Source of the DNA: Candidatus Zixiibacteriota bacterium
GTDB lineage: Bacteria; Zixibacteria; MSB-5A5; GN15; PGXB01
NCBI GenBank assembly: GCA_900498245.1
Contig: LS998015.1
Span: forward strand, 1,483,877-1,547,876
Reading direction: 5' to 3'
DNA length: 64,000 nt
In this document: positions 36,006 through 44,954 of the stretch, in pieces
How the letters are laid out: each line of letters starts with the position of its first letter
How positions within the stretch are numbered: the stretch's first letter is position 1
Translations under genes and position numbers: made by a program
Notes under the pieces: model-generated
The model's input: only the letters and a program-made list of their open reading frames with translations
The model's database searches: none
What the model was told of the DNA's origin: nothing

Positions 36006-37976
36006 ATGAAAATGCGCGCGTCGATCAAATCGCTTTTTCTAATAACTTATATTCTGACAATATTTGCAGGGTATGGATTCGGGCAAGGTGAGCCATCGGA
36101 CACAGCGCAAATCATCCCGACTGAATTACTTCCCAAATCGGATTCCGTCAGGCAGTTGCCCACGCCGCCGAAACGACCGGTGCCAATTACATACCTTGAA
36201 ATCGATGATACTATAGCCGCACATTTTCTGCCGGAACGATTCGAACTTGCCGATGAAATGACCCGTTCCTTCGGACATGATGCCGGCGACTTCATGAAAT
36301 TTTGTCCCTCCAATTTTATCGTGGATTACCAGTTGACGCCGTACCGAAAGACCGTATCGCCTTTCGATCTACCCGGCAACAGGATGAATTATATTCTCGA
36401 CAACCTTACTCTGAACCCGCTGGAGCATCTTCTCGAGCCGGACAATCAGATCGATGCCGATGATATCCCCGATGCCTCGGCGAAAAGGATTTACAATATC
36501 GAAGGTCCTCTCGGCTTGGTGTTTGGAGCCGATAACGCCACATCTTCGCTGATCATGAGGTCAATTCGACAGGATAGTACGGTCCCGGTTTCAAGAATGG
36601 TTGTCGATAAGGGCGGCAAAAGTTTTGCCAATACCAAGGGGATCTTTGCGGGGCGGTCGGAAGGCGGGGCATCATTCCGGGCCGCTTTGGAGTATCGCAA
36701 GGCCGAGGTGTATTCCGGAGGATACAGCGATGATGCCTATCATCAATGGGGAGAATTGCTTTATCCGATCAGAAATAAAATTCGGATGGAATTTACGGGA
36801 CGGCTGTATCATCGGACAGGCGATTACTATGCCCACCCGATCATATACAGGCCGTCCTATGATCGCTTCCGGCGTGACCGTGATTTGAATGCCGGCACTT
36901 CCCTTCAATTGGGGCGAACCGATCATTTGAATTTCCATTTTCGCCACCAGCGATCCGAGGCCCGGCTGGGACGGCTGGGCAGTTCGTACTACCGGAGTCT
37001 TGATCTACTCGACAATAGTGGGACATTATCGTATGAGGCCCTTTTCGGCACTTTTGGGCTAAAGACCGCTTTCTCCGCGGGACATCAAGAATTTCATGAT
37101 GGCGGCACTATTCATAAACGGTGGCGATCAGTGGCTGACCTAAAATTATTTCAGGGGCAGAAACATGGCGGCCTCCTGGCTTACTTCCGCGCCGAAAAAG
37201 TGACCGGTTTCGAGATTTTGCCTAGCGGATTGATTCAATTTCTTGACAGCCGCGAAAGCGGCCTGCTTTCGGCATCGATCGGTTACAGCAGCAAATTCCC
37301 CCGGCAGTATGAAATATATTTGACACCGCTTAAAACCAATCTCGTCAATGCCAATACCAATGACTATATTGAATTTGGCGACTCCCTGCTTCTTCCGGAA
37401 AAACAATTAACCGGAAATATCACAGTTTCTCTGGGCAAGGTCGAATCGGATTTGACACTCTCGGCAACCGGCGGCAAAGTCTGGGATGGAATTGACTGGA
37501 TGCGGAGCATCTATCATGACAGTTCCGGCTTGACGCTCAATTCGTATATTACCGGTAATCACGATATCAATTTCCTGACCGTATCGGCGCGGAAAAAAAT
37601 TGCCATGGGCAAAACCATTCATTGGTCGGGAGGGGCATCGTATCATTATATTAAAGTCGGCAATGATACCGATCCGCCTTATTCCCCCGATTATCAGGGG
37701 TTTGCCGGTCTGGAGTTATATCATTATATTCTGACCCTTGACCTGCACTTGTATGCTTATATTGAAGCTCTTTATTCATCGCGGTATCATGGAACTCTTG
37801 GAATGGACATGGGCGAAAAGTCGCAGATAAATTTAAAATTGTCATTCCGCATAAAAAAATTCCGCTTCTATTACATTTTCCAGGATCTGCAGGGAATTGA
37901 ATATCAAAGCCGGGAACAATACCGAATAGTCGGAAGACTCAATTCCTACGGCATAACCTGGGACTTTCTGGACTGA
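36006..37976 (+). CDS. TonB-dependent-receptor-like outer-membrane beta-barrel protein
   Basis: 656 residues from ATG 36006. Signal peptide MKMRASIKSLFLITYILTI and following. Residues about 70-185 resemble a reduced plug domain (DYQLTPYRKTVSPF, RIYNIEGPLGLVFGADNATS); the rest alternates polar and hydrophobic residues in short strands and ends with an aromatic-rich strand (YGITWDFLD), typical of large barrels. A normal TonB box is not evident. Gene order, directly after an ECF S component, suggests it is the outer-membrane entry for the same substrate. Confidence 0.65.
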   Translation: MKMRASIKSLFLITYILTIFAGYGFGQGEPSDTAQIIPTELLPKSDSVRQLPTPPKRPVPITYLEIDDTIAAHFLPERFELADEMTRSFGHDAGDFMKFCPSNFIVDYQLTPYRKTVSPFDLPGNRMNYILDNLTLNPLEHLLEPDNQIDADDIPDASAKRIYNIEGPLGLVFGADNATSSLIMRSIRQDSTVPVSRMVVDKGGKSFANTKGIFAGRSEGGASFRAALEYRKAEVYSGGYSDDAYHQWGELLYPIRNKIRMEFTGRLYHRTGDYYAHPIIYRPSYDRFRRDRDLNAGTSLQLGRTDHLNFHFRHQRSEARLGRLGSSYYRSLDLLDNSGTLSYEALFGTFGLKTAFSAGHQEFHDGGTIHKRWRSVADLKLFQGQKHGGLLAYFRAEKVTGFEILPSGLIQFLDSRESGLLSASIGYSSKFPRQYEIYLTPLKTNLVNANTNDYIEFGDSLLLPEKQLTGNITVSLGKVESDLTLSATGGKVWDGIDWMRSIYHDSSGLTLNSYITGNHDINFLTVSARKKIAMGKTIHWSGGASYHYIKVGNDTDPPYSPDYQGFAGLELYHYILTLDLHLYAYIEALYSSRYHGTLGMDMGEKSQINLKLSFRIKKFRFYYIFQDLQGIEYQSREQYRIVGRLNSYGITWDFLD

Positions 37977-38199
37977 TAAGGCACCGGGAATCCCGGAAAA
38001 AAATCGAAGACTTTATCTATCCATTATAAATTTCATTGTTTCGCTCTGATTATTTTCGATGCGGGGAACATTTCCTCAAAATCGTTGTATTCAAGTTATT
38101 AAATTGCGGAGAATCGGGCCCAAGGCGAAAGCCTTCGGGCAATTCTCAAACAGAAGTCGACGATTAATAATGCGAACTAAGGCCACTTTTGGAGGAAAA

Positions 38200-38763
38200 A
38201 TGATTAAGATTGGCGAAAAAGTACCGGACTTTGAAGCGGAGGCTTTCTTCGGGGGCGACACCAGAAAAATAAAATTCTCAGATTACAGAGGGAAGTGGGT
38301 CGTGATGCTTTTCTACCCGGCCGACTTTACTTTTGTCTGCCCGACCGAACTGGAAGAGGCTGCCGACCATTACAATTCTTTTAAAGAGATGGGGGCCGAA
38401 GTGCTGAGCGCTTCGACCGATACGGTTTTTGTCCACAAGGCCTGGCACGACAATTCCCCGGCCATAAAAAAGATTCAATATCCGATGCTGGCCGATCCGA
38501 CCGGCAACCTGTGCCGCATGTTCGGCACTTATATCGAGCATGAGGGGCTATCTTTCCGGGGAACCTTTATAATCGACCCCGACGGCGTTTTGAAGTCATA
38601 TGAAATTCATGACAACAGCATCGGTCGAAACACGCGCGAAATTTTGCGGAAACTTCGGGCCGCCAAGTTTGTTCGGGAAAGTGATGGCCTGGTTTGCCCG
38701 GCCAGCTGGGAACCCGGGAAGCAAACGCTCAAACCGGGTATGGATTTGGTCGGAAAAATTTAA
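38200..38763 (+). CDS. Peroxiredoxin (AhpC/TSA family, 2-Cys)
   Basis: 187 residues; reduces hydrogen peroxide and organic hydroperoxides. The peroxidatic Cys is in FYPADFTFVCPTELEE near 42-57 and the resolving Cys in SDGLVCPASWEPG near 161-173. ATG 38200 is chosen with GGAGG at 38191-38195; the longer reading from 38059 is not family-like. Sixteen bases separate it from superoxide dismutase, so the pair detoxifies superoxide in sequence. Confidence 0.94.
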   Translation: MIKIGEKVPDFEAEAFFGGDTRKIKFSDYRGKWVVMLFYPADFTFVCPTELEEAADHYNSFKEMGAEVLSASTDTVFVHKAWHDNSPAIKKIQYPMLADPTGNLCRMFGTYIEHEGLSFRGTFIIDPDGVLKSYEIHDNSIGRNTREILRKLRAAKFVRESDGLVCPASWEPGKQTLKPGMDLVGKI

Positions 38764-38779
38764 AATAAGGAGATCTGCA

Positions 38780-39406
38780 ATGTCATACGAATGGAAATTT
38801 AACCCGCGTCCTTATTCGGACGATGACGCGAAGAAGCTTTTGAAGGATGTCGTTTCACCCGAAACCACCGACTGGCACTACAACACTCATCATAAAGGGT
38901 ATGTGACGGCTCTTAACAAGATTGAGCAGGGTCTGGAGAAAGCCGATCGGGCCGCCGCCAACGGCAATTATTCCGAAATCGGCGAATTGAAGCGGCGCTT
39001 GACCTGGAATCATAGCGGCGCATTATTGCATGATATCTACTGGGAAGTGCTGGGCGGCGACGGCGATCCCCACAAAGGCAAAGACGTTTTGGCCGCAATC
39101 GAAAAGGATTTCGGCACTTTTGACGCCTGGAAGGCCGATTTTAAGGCTACGGCCATCTCGGCAAAACTTTCCGGCTGGGGACTCCTCGTTTTTGATCGTC
39201 TCTATAGCGGCCGTCTGATGAATGTCCTGGTCGATGAACACCAGTACGGCGCCATCTGGGGCGGGGTGCCGCTCATCTCGCTCGACGTTTTCGAGCATGC
39301 CTATTATCACAAAGACGGGCCGGGCCGGGCCAAATATATCGATAATTTCCTCGCGAATTTAAACTGGGGACGAATCAACGAGCGCTTTAAAAAATTCGTG
39401 AAGTAA
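38780..39406 (+). CDS. Superoxide dismutase (Fe/Mn family)
   Basis: 208 residues. Metal ligands are the His in TDWHYNTHHKGYV near 31-43, the His in NHSGALLHDIYW near 76-87, and the Asp and His in SLDVFEHAYYHKDG near 164-177. AAGGAG at 38767-38772 sets ATG 38780; the in-frame ATG at 38600 lies inside the peroxiredoxin gene. The sequence is not close to the common SodA/SodB pattern (DVWEHAYY is here DVFEHAYY), and metal preference cannot be read by eye. Ends before a strong terminator. Confidence 0.93.
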   Translation: MSYEWKFNPRPYSDDDAKKLLKDVVSPETTDWHYNTHHKGYVTALNKIEQGLEKADRAAANGNYSEIGELKRRLTWNHSGALLHDIYWEVLGGDGDPHKGKDVLAAIEKDFGTFDAWKADFKATAISAKLSGWGLLVFDRLYSGRLMNVLVDEHQYGAIWGGVPLISLDVFEHAYYHKDGPGRAKYIDNFLANLNWGRINERFKKFVK

Positions 39407-39437
39407 AATAGTTTTTGAATAGGATCAAAAAGGGGTT

Positions 39438-39469
39438 AAATTGCGGCAGGCGCCTGCCGCAATTTTTTT
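39438..39469 (+). terminator. Rho-independent terminator after superoxide dismutase gene
   Basis: A perfect 28-base palindrome at 39438-39465 with centre GGCGCC, followed by T bases to 39469. It lies 32 bases after the sod stop codon. Confidence 0.9.
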
Positions 39470-39476
39470 GCCAATG

Positions 39477-40451
39477 TCAAAGAGTTAGAATATTCCGGAT
39501 CATCTGCTCCAGCGTCCGGGGCCTGAAATTCAATTCCCTGATGGCCTTATTCGACGAGTAGAAGAAGCGCATTTTGGCCAGCCGCGCCAGCCCTCGGTTC
39601 AAACGAGCCCCTTTTCCATCGCGGTTAAAGACATTATAATATATTTCATAAAGTGCAAAAATCGGGTACAGAGAAAAAATGGGCAATTTGATCAAAGGTT
39701 TTTTCATGCCGAAATATTTCCGAGTCAATTTGATTGCCATCTTCGGCGTCGTATTTTCACCGGCCAGAATATAACGTTCCCCGCCCCGTCCCATTTCAAT
39801 GGCGTTTATGGCCGCCTCGACTACATCATCGGCGTGCACCAGGTTTAATCCGAAATCAAAATAGACCGGTACCCGGCGTCGCAATGGCGCAATTTTCTTC
39901 TCAGTGACGGGCCTTTCGGGAGGAAATATGATAATGGACGGATTAAGCACCACGGCCGCAAAAGACCCGTTATTCGCTTGAAGCACAAATTGTTCGGCCT
40001 CATATTTAGTCCGAAAATAGGGCAATCTGATTCCGTTAAAATTGAACTCGGCCGACTCCGTAAGAAGTTCCGTACCAATTGACCCCCCGACTGCGGCCAC
40101 GCTGGAAAAGTGGATGAATCTCTTGACCCCGGACGCCCGGGCCGCGCGAAGGAGGTTCTTTGTCCCTTCAACATTGACACGATACATCTCTTCGTCCTGC
40201 CCCGCCCGGAGAGAGACCTTAGCGGCCGTATGAATGACACAGTCAATGTCCTTAAAAGCGTCTGACATCCATGATGAATCGTTGATATCACCCACCACTG
40301 CTCTCACTCCGGGTGGGCAGAATTCCTCAACCTTGGAGGGGCTTCGATAATGGGCAATAATATTATATCCCCGTTCAGGGAGCCTTTCCACGATTCGTCT
40401 CCCGAGGTGTCCGTTGGCGCCCGTAACAAGTATATTCTTCTTATGCATCAC
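39477..40451 (-). CDS. NAD-dependent epimerase/dehydratase family protein
   Basis: 324 residues, extended short-chain dehydrogenase. ILVTGANGHLGRRIVE near 7-22 is the glycine-rich NAD(P) loop, VIHTAAKVS near 70, HFSSVAAVGG near 114 and YFRTKYEAEQ near 148 (YxxxK catalytic pair). Likely acts on a nucleotide sugar, sterol or flavonoid-like ketone, but the substrate is not readable. Divergent from the DUF92 gene with 79 bases between them. The first two codons are both ATG. Confidence 0.88.
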   Translation of the reverse strand: MMHKKNILVTGANGHLGRRIVERLPERGYNIIAHYRSPSKVEEFCPPGVRAVVGDINDSSWMSDAFKDIDCVIHTAAKVSLRAGQDEEMYRVNVEGTKNLLRAARASGVKRFIHFSSVAAVGGSIGTELLTESAEFNFNGIRLPYFRTKYEAEQFVLQANNGSFAAVVLNPSIIIFPPERPVTEKKIAPLRRRVPVYFDFGLNLVHADDVVEAAINAIEMGRGGERYILAGENTTPKMAIKLTRKYFGMKKPLIKLPIFSLYPIFALYEIYYNVFNRDGKGARLNRGLARLAKMRFFYSSNKAIRELNFRPRTLEQMIRNILTL

Positions 40452-40530
40452 AATTTCTGATACGGAGATAATAGACTCGGGGCCGGAATTATCTGGTTGT
40501 CTTGAGATAATAGTTTCCTATATTCCGCCG

Positions 40531-41361
40531 ATGGATTTAAAAATTATGCTTTCGGAGCATCTCGTTTCTCTTCTGATCGGGATGGCTCTTTCCATCTCCA
40601 TTGCATTTATTTCCTTTCGTCTGAAGGCCCTGACCGCTGGGGGAGGGGTGGGCACGGCGATTGTGGGAACAATTGTCTTTGCGCTGGGAGGAATGGCCGC
40701 CGCCGTTCCTTTAATTATCTTTTTTGTTACATCGTCGCTTTTGAGTCATATAACGCCGCGGCGAAAAATCCGAGCACTGATGCTGGCGGACAAAGGAAAA
40801 AGGCGCGACATCATGCAAGTGTTCGCCAATGGCGGAATTGGCGCAATCTGCGTGGTTTTACATGCCGTCACCGGAAACACCTTCTGGTTTTTCTGTTTTC
40901 TCGCATCCATATGCGAAGCTGCCGCCGATACCTGGGCGACCGAAATCGGCACCATGGCCGCCTCGAATCCGGTTTCGATAATTTCGTTCCGAAAGATTGA
41001 CCCCGGGATGTCCGGCGGAATTACTCTCATAGGAACATTGGCCGCCACAGCCGGGGCCATTCTTGTCGCTTTTGGTTCCGTCCCCTTTATAGGATGGAAC
41101 CGGTCACCGGACGATTCTCTTACAGGTCCAATTATCGCATCTATCATTGCCGGTTTTGCCGGCTCGATAATCGATTCGATAGTGGGGGCTTCTATTCAGG
41201 CCAGATTTCGATGCCCGGTGTGCGGTAAGGCCACGGAAAAGGATATTCACTGCAATCGTCCAACTGTTTTGAAGGGAGGCGTTAGATTCATTAATAATGA
41301 CATTGTGAATCTCCTGGGAACTCTTTCGGCGGCCATTTTTGTCCTGCTATTCCTCCGGTAG
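40531..41361 (+). CDS. DUF92 family membrane protein
   Basis: 276 residues, about six to seven membrane helices. ALTAGGGVGTAIVGTIVFALGG near 31-52, ANGGIGAIC, CEAAADTWATEIGTMA near 128-143 and MSGGITLIGTLAA are the conserved DUF92/TMEM19 motifs; plant relatives are phytyl-phosphate kinases (VTE6). A CPVCGKATEKDIHC segment near 232 could bind zinc. ATG 40531 is chosen since sequence upstream to 40414 is antisense to the neighbour. Possible isoprenoid phosphate kinase by family. Confidence 0.85.
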   Translation: MDLKIMLSEHLVSLLIGMALSISIAFISFRLKALTAGGGVGTAIVGTIVFALGGMAAAVPLIIFFVTSSLLSHITPRRKIRALMLADKGKRRDIMQVFANGGIGAICVVLHAVTGNTFWFFCFLASICEAAADTWATEIGTMAASNPVSIISFRKIDPGMSGGITLIGTLAATAGAILVAFGSVPFIGWNRSPDDSLTGPIIASIIAGFAGSIIDSIVGASIQARFRCPVCGKATEKDIHCNRPTVLKGGVRFINNDIVNLLGTLSAAIFVLLFLR

Positions 41362-41463
41362 CCGATTTTCCCCGAAACCATCCGGCCATTTTTCTGTTGA
41401 AAGGATTGAAAAAAATAGTTATGATGGCGGCAAAGACGCGGCTTTTATCCTCCGGGGAGTTTT

Positions 41464-42675
41464 ATGGACTTTGAACTTAATGAAGATCATCTGGCGGTCC
41501 AGTCGCTGGTTCGTGATTTTGCACGGAAAAATATCGCCCCGACCATAAAAGAACATGATCGGGAGCAGAAATTTGATCCGGGCATTCTGCGCCGGATGGC
41601 GGAATTAAATATATTGGGGCTATGTTTGCCGGAAAAGTACGGCGGAGCCGGGATGGATTATATATCTCTCGGACTAGCCTGTGAAGAATTGGAATATATC
41701 GATACTTCGGCCCGCGTGATTCTTTCGGTTCATATCGGGCTGAATTCGCTTACATTATTGTCTTGGGGAAATTCTTTTCAGAAAGAAAAATACCTGATAC
41801 CCCAGGCCAAGGGAGAAAAAATCGCCACTTTCGGACTTACCGAGCCTAATGCCGGTTCGGACGCGGTTGGGATACAGACCACGGCTGCAAAGAAAGGTGA
41901 CAAATATATCCTCAACGGCGAAAAAATGTGGATTAGTTTGGCCGATTTTGCCGACAATTTCTTGATTTTCGCCTGGACCGACTCTGAAAAAAAACGGAAA
42001 CGCGACCATAGCGGGATTTCCTGTTTCATCGTGGAGCGGGTCTATCCGGGTGTGACCACCGGCACGATTCATGGCAAACTCGGGGTGCGGGCCGGTAACA
42101 CCGGGTGGATATCGATGCAGGATGTCGAGGTTCCCGAGGAAAACCGGGTCGGGAGCGAAGGGGAGGGCTTTGGAATTGCTATGTTCTGTCTGGAACAGGG
42201 CAGATATACGGTCGCAGGAGGTTCGACCGGCTTGATCAAGGCCTGTATTGATGCCTCGGTTCAATATTCTCAGACACGGAAGACTTTCGAGCAGCCAATT
42301 GGGGAACATCAACTGGTCAAAGAGATGATCGCCAATATGGCGGCCGGATATGAATTTTCGCGTCTCCTGTGGATGAAGGCGGGATGGCTGAGGAATTTGG
42401 GGCGCCGAGCGACAAGAGAGACATCAATGGCCAAGTGGATCGCCTGCTGGGAGGCAGAAAAAGCTTCAGCGGATGCCGTTCAGATTCACGGCGCCTACGG
42501 TTTCTCGGATGAATACCCGGTGGAACGATTCTATCGCAATTCCAAGGGGGCTTCCATTTATGAGGGGACAAGGGAAATTCACAAATTGATGCAGGCCGAT
42601 TATGCGCTTGGCATCCGTGAAGACAAGCCGCGCCGCTGCAATCTTCCGGCCTGGCCTTTTTCCAGCGAAGTTTAG
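41464..42675 (+). CDS. Acyl-CoA dehydrogenase
   Basis: 403 residues, FAD-dependent alpha-beta oxidation of acyl-CoA. LTEPNAGSDAVGIQTTA near 124-140 binds substrate and flavin, GEKMWISLAD follows, and IYEGTREIHKLMQ near 364-376 carries the catalytic Glu. GDEYPVERFYR (here SDEYPVERFYRN) is also typical. Upstream of a complete branched-chain-like 2-oxoacid dehydrogenase set, so an isovaleryl- or 2-methylbutyryl-CoA dehydrogenase is a reasonable guess. Good start with CCGGGGAGTTTT upstream. 183 bases separate it from the E1 alpha gene. Confidence 0.93.
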   Translation: MDFELNEDHLAVQSLVRDFARKNIAPTIKEHDREQKFDPGILRRMAELNILGLCLPEKYGGAGMDYISLGLACEELEYIDTSARVILSVHIGLNSLTLLSWGNSFQKEKYLIPQAKGEKIATFGLTEPNAGSDAVGIQTTAAKKGDKYILNGEKMWISLADFADNFLIFAWTDSEKKRKRDHSGISCFIVERVYPGVTTGTIHGKLGVRAGNTGWISMQDVEVPEENRVGSEGEGFGIAMFCLEQGRYTVAGGSTGLIKACIDASVQYSQTRKTFEQPIGEHQLVKEMIANMAAGYEFSRLLWMKAGWLRNLGRRATRETSMAKWIACWEAEKASADAVQIHGAYGFSDEYPVERFYRNSKGASIYEGTREIHKLMQADYALGIREDKPRRCNLPAWPFSSEV

Positions 42676-42858
42676 AAAAATTTAGGCAAAATATTAATAT
42701 CATTTTATGAAACATAAAGCCGTCAAACCAGTTATCAAAAAAGGTATTGATATCGTAATTAGGGAGACTTGACAGATACCGAAGTTAAGGCAGATTTGGC
42801 ATGGATTTGGAATCTATTATCCCATTTTTTCGAGTATAACTTTATATTTGGAGGATAA

Positions 42859-43890
42859 ATGGCTGCAAATCAAACAATTAATAAACCGTCGCTTAAGCAG
42901 ATTGGACTCCCGGCAGAGACTCTTATAGGTTTATATACGAATCTCTTGAGAGTCCGGCTGCTGGATGAGAGATTAAGAAAACTATTTCGACAGGGACGGT
43001 TCGCGGGGACGTACTTCTCGGCCGTGGGGCAAGAAGCCACCACGGTCGGCCCGACCTATGGGCTCCGCGATGAAGATATTATCGGACCTTCACATCGCGA
43101 AATTGGCGCCGCGGTCACCAAAGGGCTTTCTTTTAATGAGATTATTGCACAGGTATTCGCCCGCTCGACATCGCCAGATAAAGGCAAATCTCATCCCTGT
43201 CATTATGGTTCGCGACTGAAAGGGGTAATTCATCCGGCATCGACGGTGGCGGGGCAAACCGTTGTGGCGACCGGTTGCGCCATGGCTTTCAAACTTCAAA
43301 AGAAAGACAATGTGGCCGTGGCTTTCTTCGGTGAGGGCGCTACTTCCCGAGGCGGCTGGCACGAGGCCTTGAATTATGCCGGTGTTCACAAACTCCCTAT
43401 TGTCTATATCTGCCAAAATAATATGTGGGCGGAATCGGTCCCTTCGACAATGCAGGCCGGTATCGAACGGTTCGCCGATCGCGCCAAGGCCTACGGATTC
43501 CCCGGCGTGACCATCGACGGCAATGACATTGTCGAAGTCTATAAGACCGCCTCGGAAGCTATTGCGCGGGCGCGGGCCGGACAGGGTCCCACTCTGATCG
43601 AGTGTCTGACATATCGATGGTACGGCCATTCAGAAATCGACCCCGCCAATTATCGCCGACCGGAAGAACTGGAGGCTTGGAAGAAAAAGGATCCGGTTGT
43701 GAGAGCGGAGCAATTGATGGTCGACCTGGGACTTCTCACCAATGAAAAGCGGGATGCTATGGTCGAGCAGATCGAATCGGAAATTGAAGACGCCATCAAA
43801 TTTGCCGAGGCATCCAAATATTCCGAACCGGAGGAAGCCTATCTCGACGTTTATTCCGAACGATTTCCGGTCAGAAGAGAGGAATTATAG
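42859..43890 (+). CDS. 2-oxoacid dehydrogenase E1 component, alpha subunit (branched-chain-like)
   Basis: 343 residues. Thiamine pyrophosphate motif AVAFFGEGATSRGGWHEALN near 154-173, followed by ICQNNMWAESVPST. This GEGA...NN pattern is closer to branched-chain (BkdA/BCKDHA) or acetoin (AcoA) E1 than to pyruvate E1. It decarboxylates the 2-oxoacid with the beta subunit. TTTGGAGGATAA gives a clear start. First of four genes encoding the whole complex; beta, E2 and E3 follow at 71, 9 and 62 bases. Confidence 0.88.
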   Translation: MAANQTINKPSLKQIGLPAETLIGLYTNLLRVRLLDERLRKLFRQGRFAGTYFSAVGQEATTVGPTYGLRDEDIIGPSHREIGAAVTKGLSFNEIIAQVFARSTSPDKGKSHPCHYGSRLKGVIHPASTVAGQTVVATGCAMAFKLQKKDNVAVAFFGEGATSRGGWHEALNYAGVHKLPIVYICQNNMWAESVPSTMQAGIERFADRAKAYGFPGVTIDGNDIVEVYKTASEAIARARAGQGPTLIECLTYRWYGHSEIDPANYRRPEELEAWKKKDPVVRAEQLMVDLGLLTNEKRDAMVEQIESEIEDAIKFAEASKYSEPEEAYLDVYSERFPVRREEL

Positions 43891-43961
43891 AATCGTCCAT
43901 ATCTTCAATTAATAAGTAGCATGATGCGGAAAAGTTTTATGAAAATAATTCAGGAGAATAG

Positions 43962-44945
43962 ATGAAAACGACAACTTACATAGAGGCAATAACCGAAGCG
44001 ATGGCCGAAGAGATGGCCCGCGATGAACGGGTCTTTCTGATTGGCGAAGATATCGGTTTGTATGGCGGCGTTTTTAAAGCCACCAAGGGGTTGCAGGAGC
44101 GCTTCGGTGTCGATCGTGTGATCGACTCTCCGATCTCGGAAGCCTATATTGTCGGCGGCAGTGTTGGGGCGGCCATGGTGGGTATGCGCCCGATCCCGGA
44201 AATTCAGTTCGCCGATTTTATTACCCCGTCCATGGACCAGATAATCCAGCAGGCGGCCAAAATCCGTTACCGGACCGGCGGACAGTGGACCTGCCCCATG
44301 ACCGTCCGCGTTTGCTGCGGCGGTGATGTCGGCGGCGGATTATATCATTCCCAGATAAACGAGCAGTGGTTTTTTTCTCAGCCCGGGCTCGTGGTGGTCT
44401 TTCCTTCGACCCCCTATGACGCCAAAGGTCTTTTGAAATCGGCCGTTCGCGGCGAGGATCCGGTCATTTACTTTGAGCATAAACGGCTTTATCGTTCTGT
44501 CAAGGAGGAGTTGCCCGAAGACGACTTCACCGTTCCTATAGGAAAGGCCGCCATTCGTCGCGAAGGAAAGGATCTGACTCTGGTTTCGTACGGATTAATG
44601 GCGCACCGCTCTCTCGATGCCGCCAAGGCGCTCGAAAATGAGGGAATCTCGGCCGAAGTCATCGATATGCGTACCCTTCTTCCGTGGGATCGTGAGACCA
44701 TTTATGAATCGGTTAAAAAAACCTCGCGGGTTGTCCTGGTGCAGGAAAATACCAAGACCGGCGGCGTTATGGCCGAGGTATCGGCTTCTATCACGGAGGA
44801 CCTGTTCGACTATCTCGATGCCCCGGTGACCCGTGTCTGCGGTCTGGATGTCCCGATGCTTCCGTTCGCTCCGCCGCTGGAGCACTTCTTCCTGCCGAAC
44901 GCGGACAAAATAGTTAAGGCTGTCAAGAAAGTTATGGAGTACTAG
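43962..44945 (+). CDS. 2-oxoacid dehydrogenase E1 component, beta subunit (branched-chain-like)
   Basis: 327 residues, the usual E1 beta length. LIGEDIGLYGGVFKATKGLQ near 23-42, SPISEAYIVGGSVGAAM near 59-75, EIQFADFITPSMDQI, and PSTPYDAKGLLKSAVRGEDP near 148-167. The phrase SYGLMAHRSLDAAKALENEG and LPFAPPLEHFFLP near the end are kept. Forms the cofactor-binding partner of the alpha subunit. Preceded by AGGAGAATAG. The PSTPYDAKGLL pattern favours branched-chain 2-oxoacids but does not prove it. Confidence 0.88.
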   Translation: MKTTTYIEAITEAMAEEMARDERVFLIGEDIGLYGGVFKATKGLQERFGVDRVIDSPISEAYIVGGSVGAAMVGMRPIPEIQFADFITPSMDQIIQQAAKIRYRTGGQWTCPMTVRVCCGGDVGGGLYHSQINEQWFFSQPGLVVVFPSTPYDAKGLLKSAVRGEDPVIYFEHKRLYRSVKEELPEDDFTVPIGKAAIRREGKDLTLVSYGLMAHRSLDAAKALENEGISAEVIDMRTLLPWDRETIYESVKKTSRVVLVQENTKTGGVMAEVSASITEDLFDYLDAPVTRVCGLDVPMLPFAPPLEHFFLPNADKIVKAVKKVMEY

Positions 44946-44954
44946 GGAGGATAA

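Noticed and set aside
37988-38010. CCGGG/CCCGG hairpin after the barrel gene, considered as terminator
   Set aside because: It is followed by A bases, not T, in the direction of transcription, and the stem is only five pairs.
42707-42772. 21-codon frame between the acyl-CoA dehydrogenase and E1 alpha genes
   Set aside because: No convincing ribosome site and too short to judge; possibly chance.
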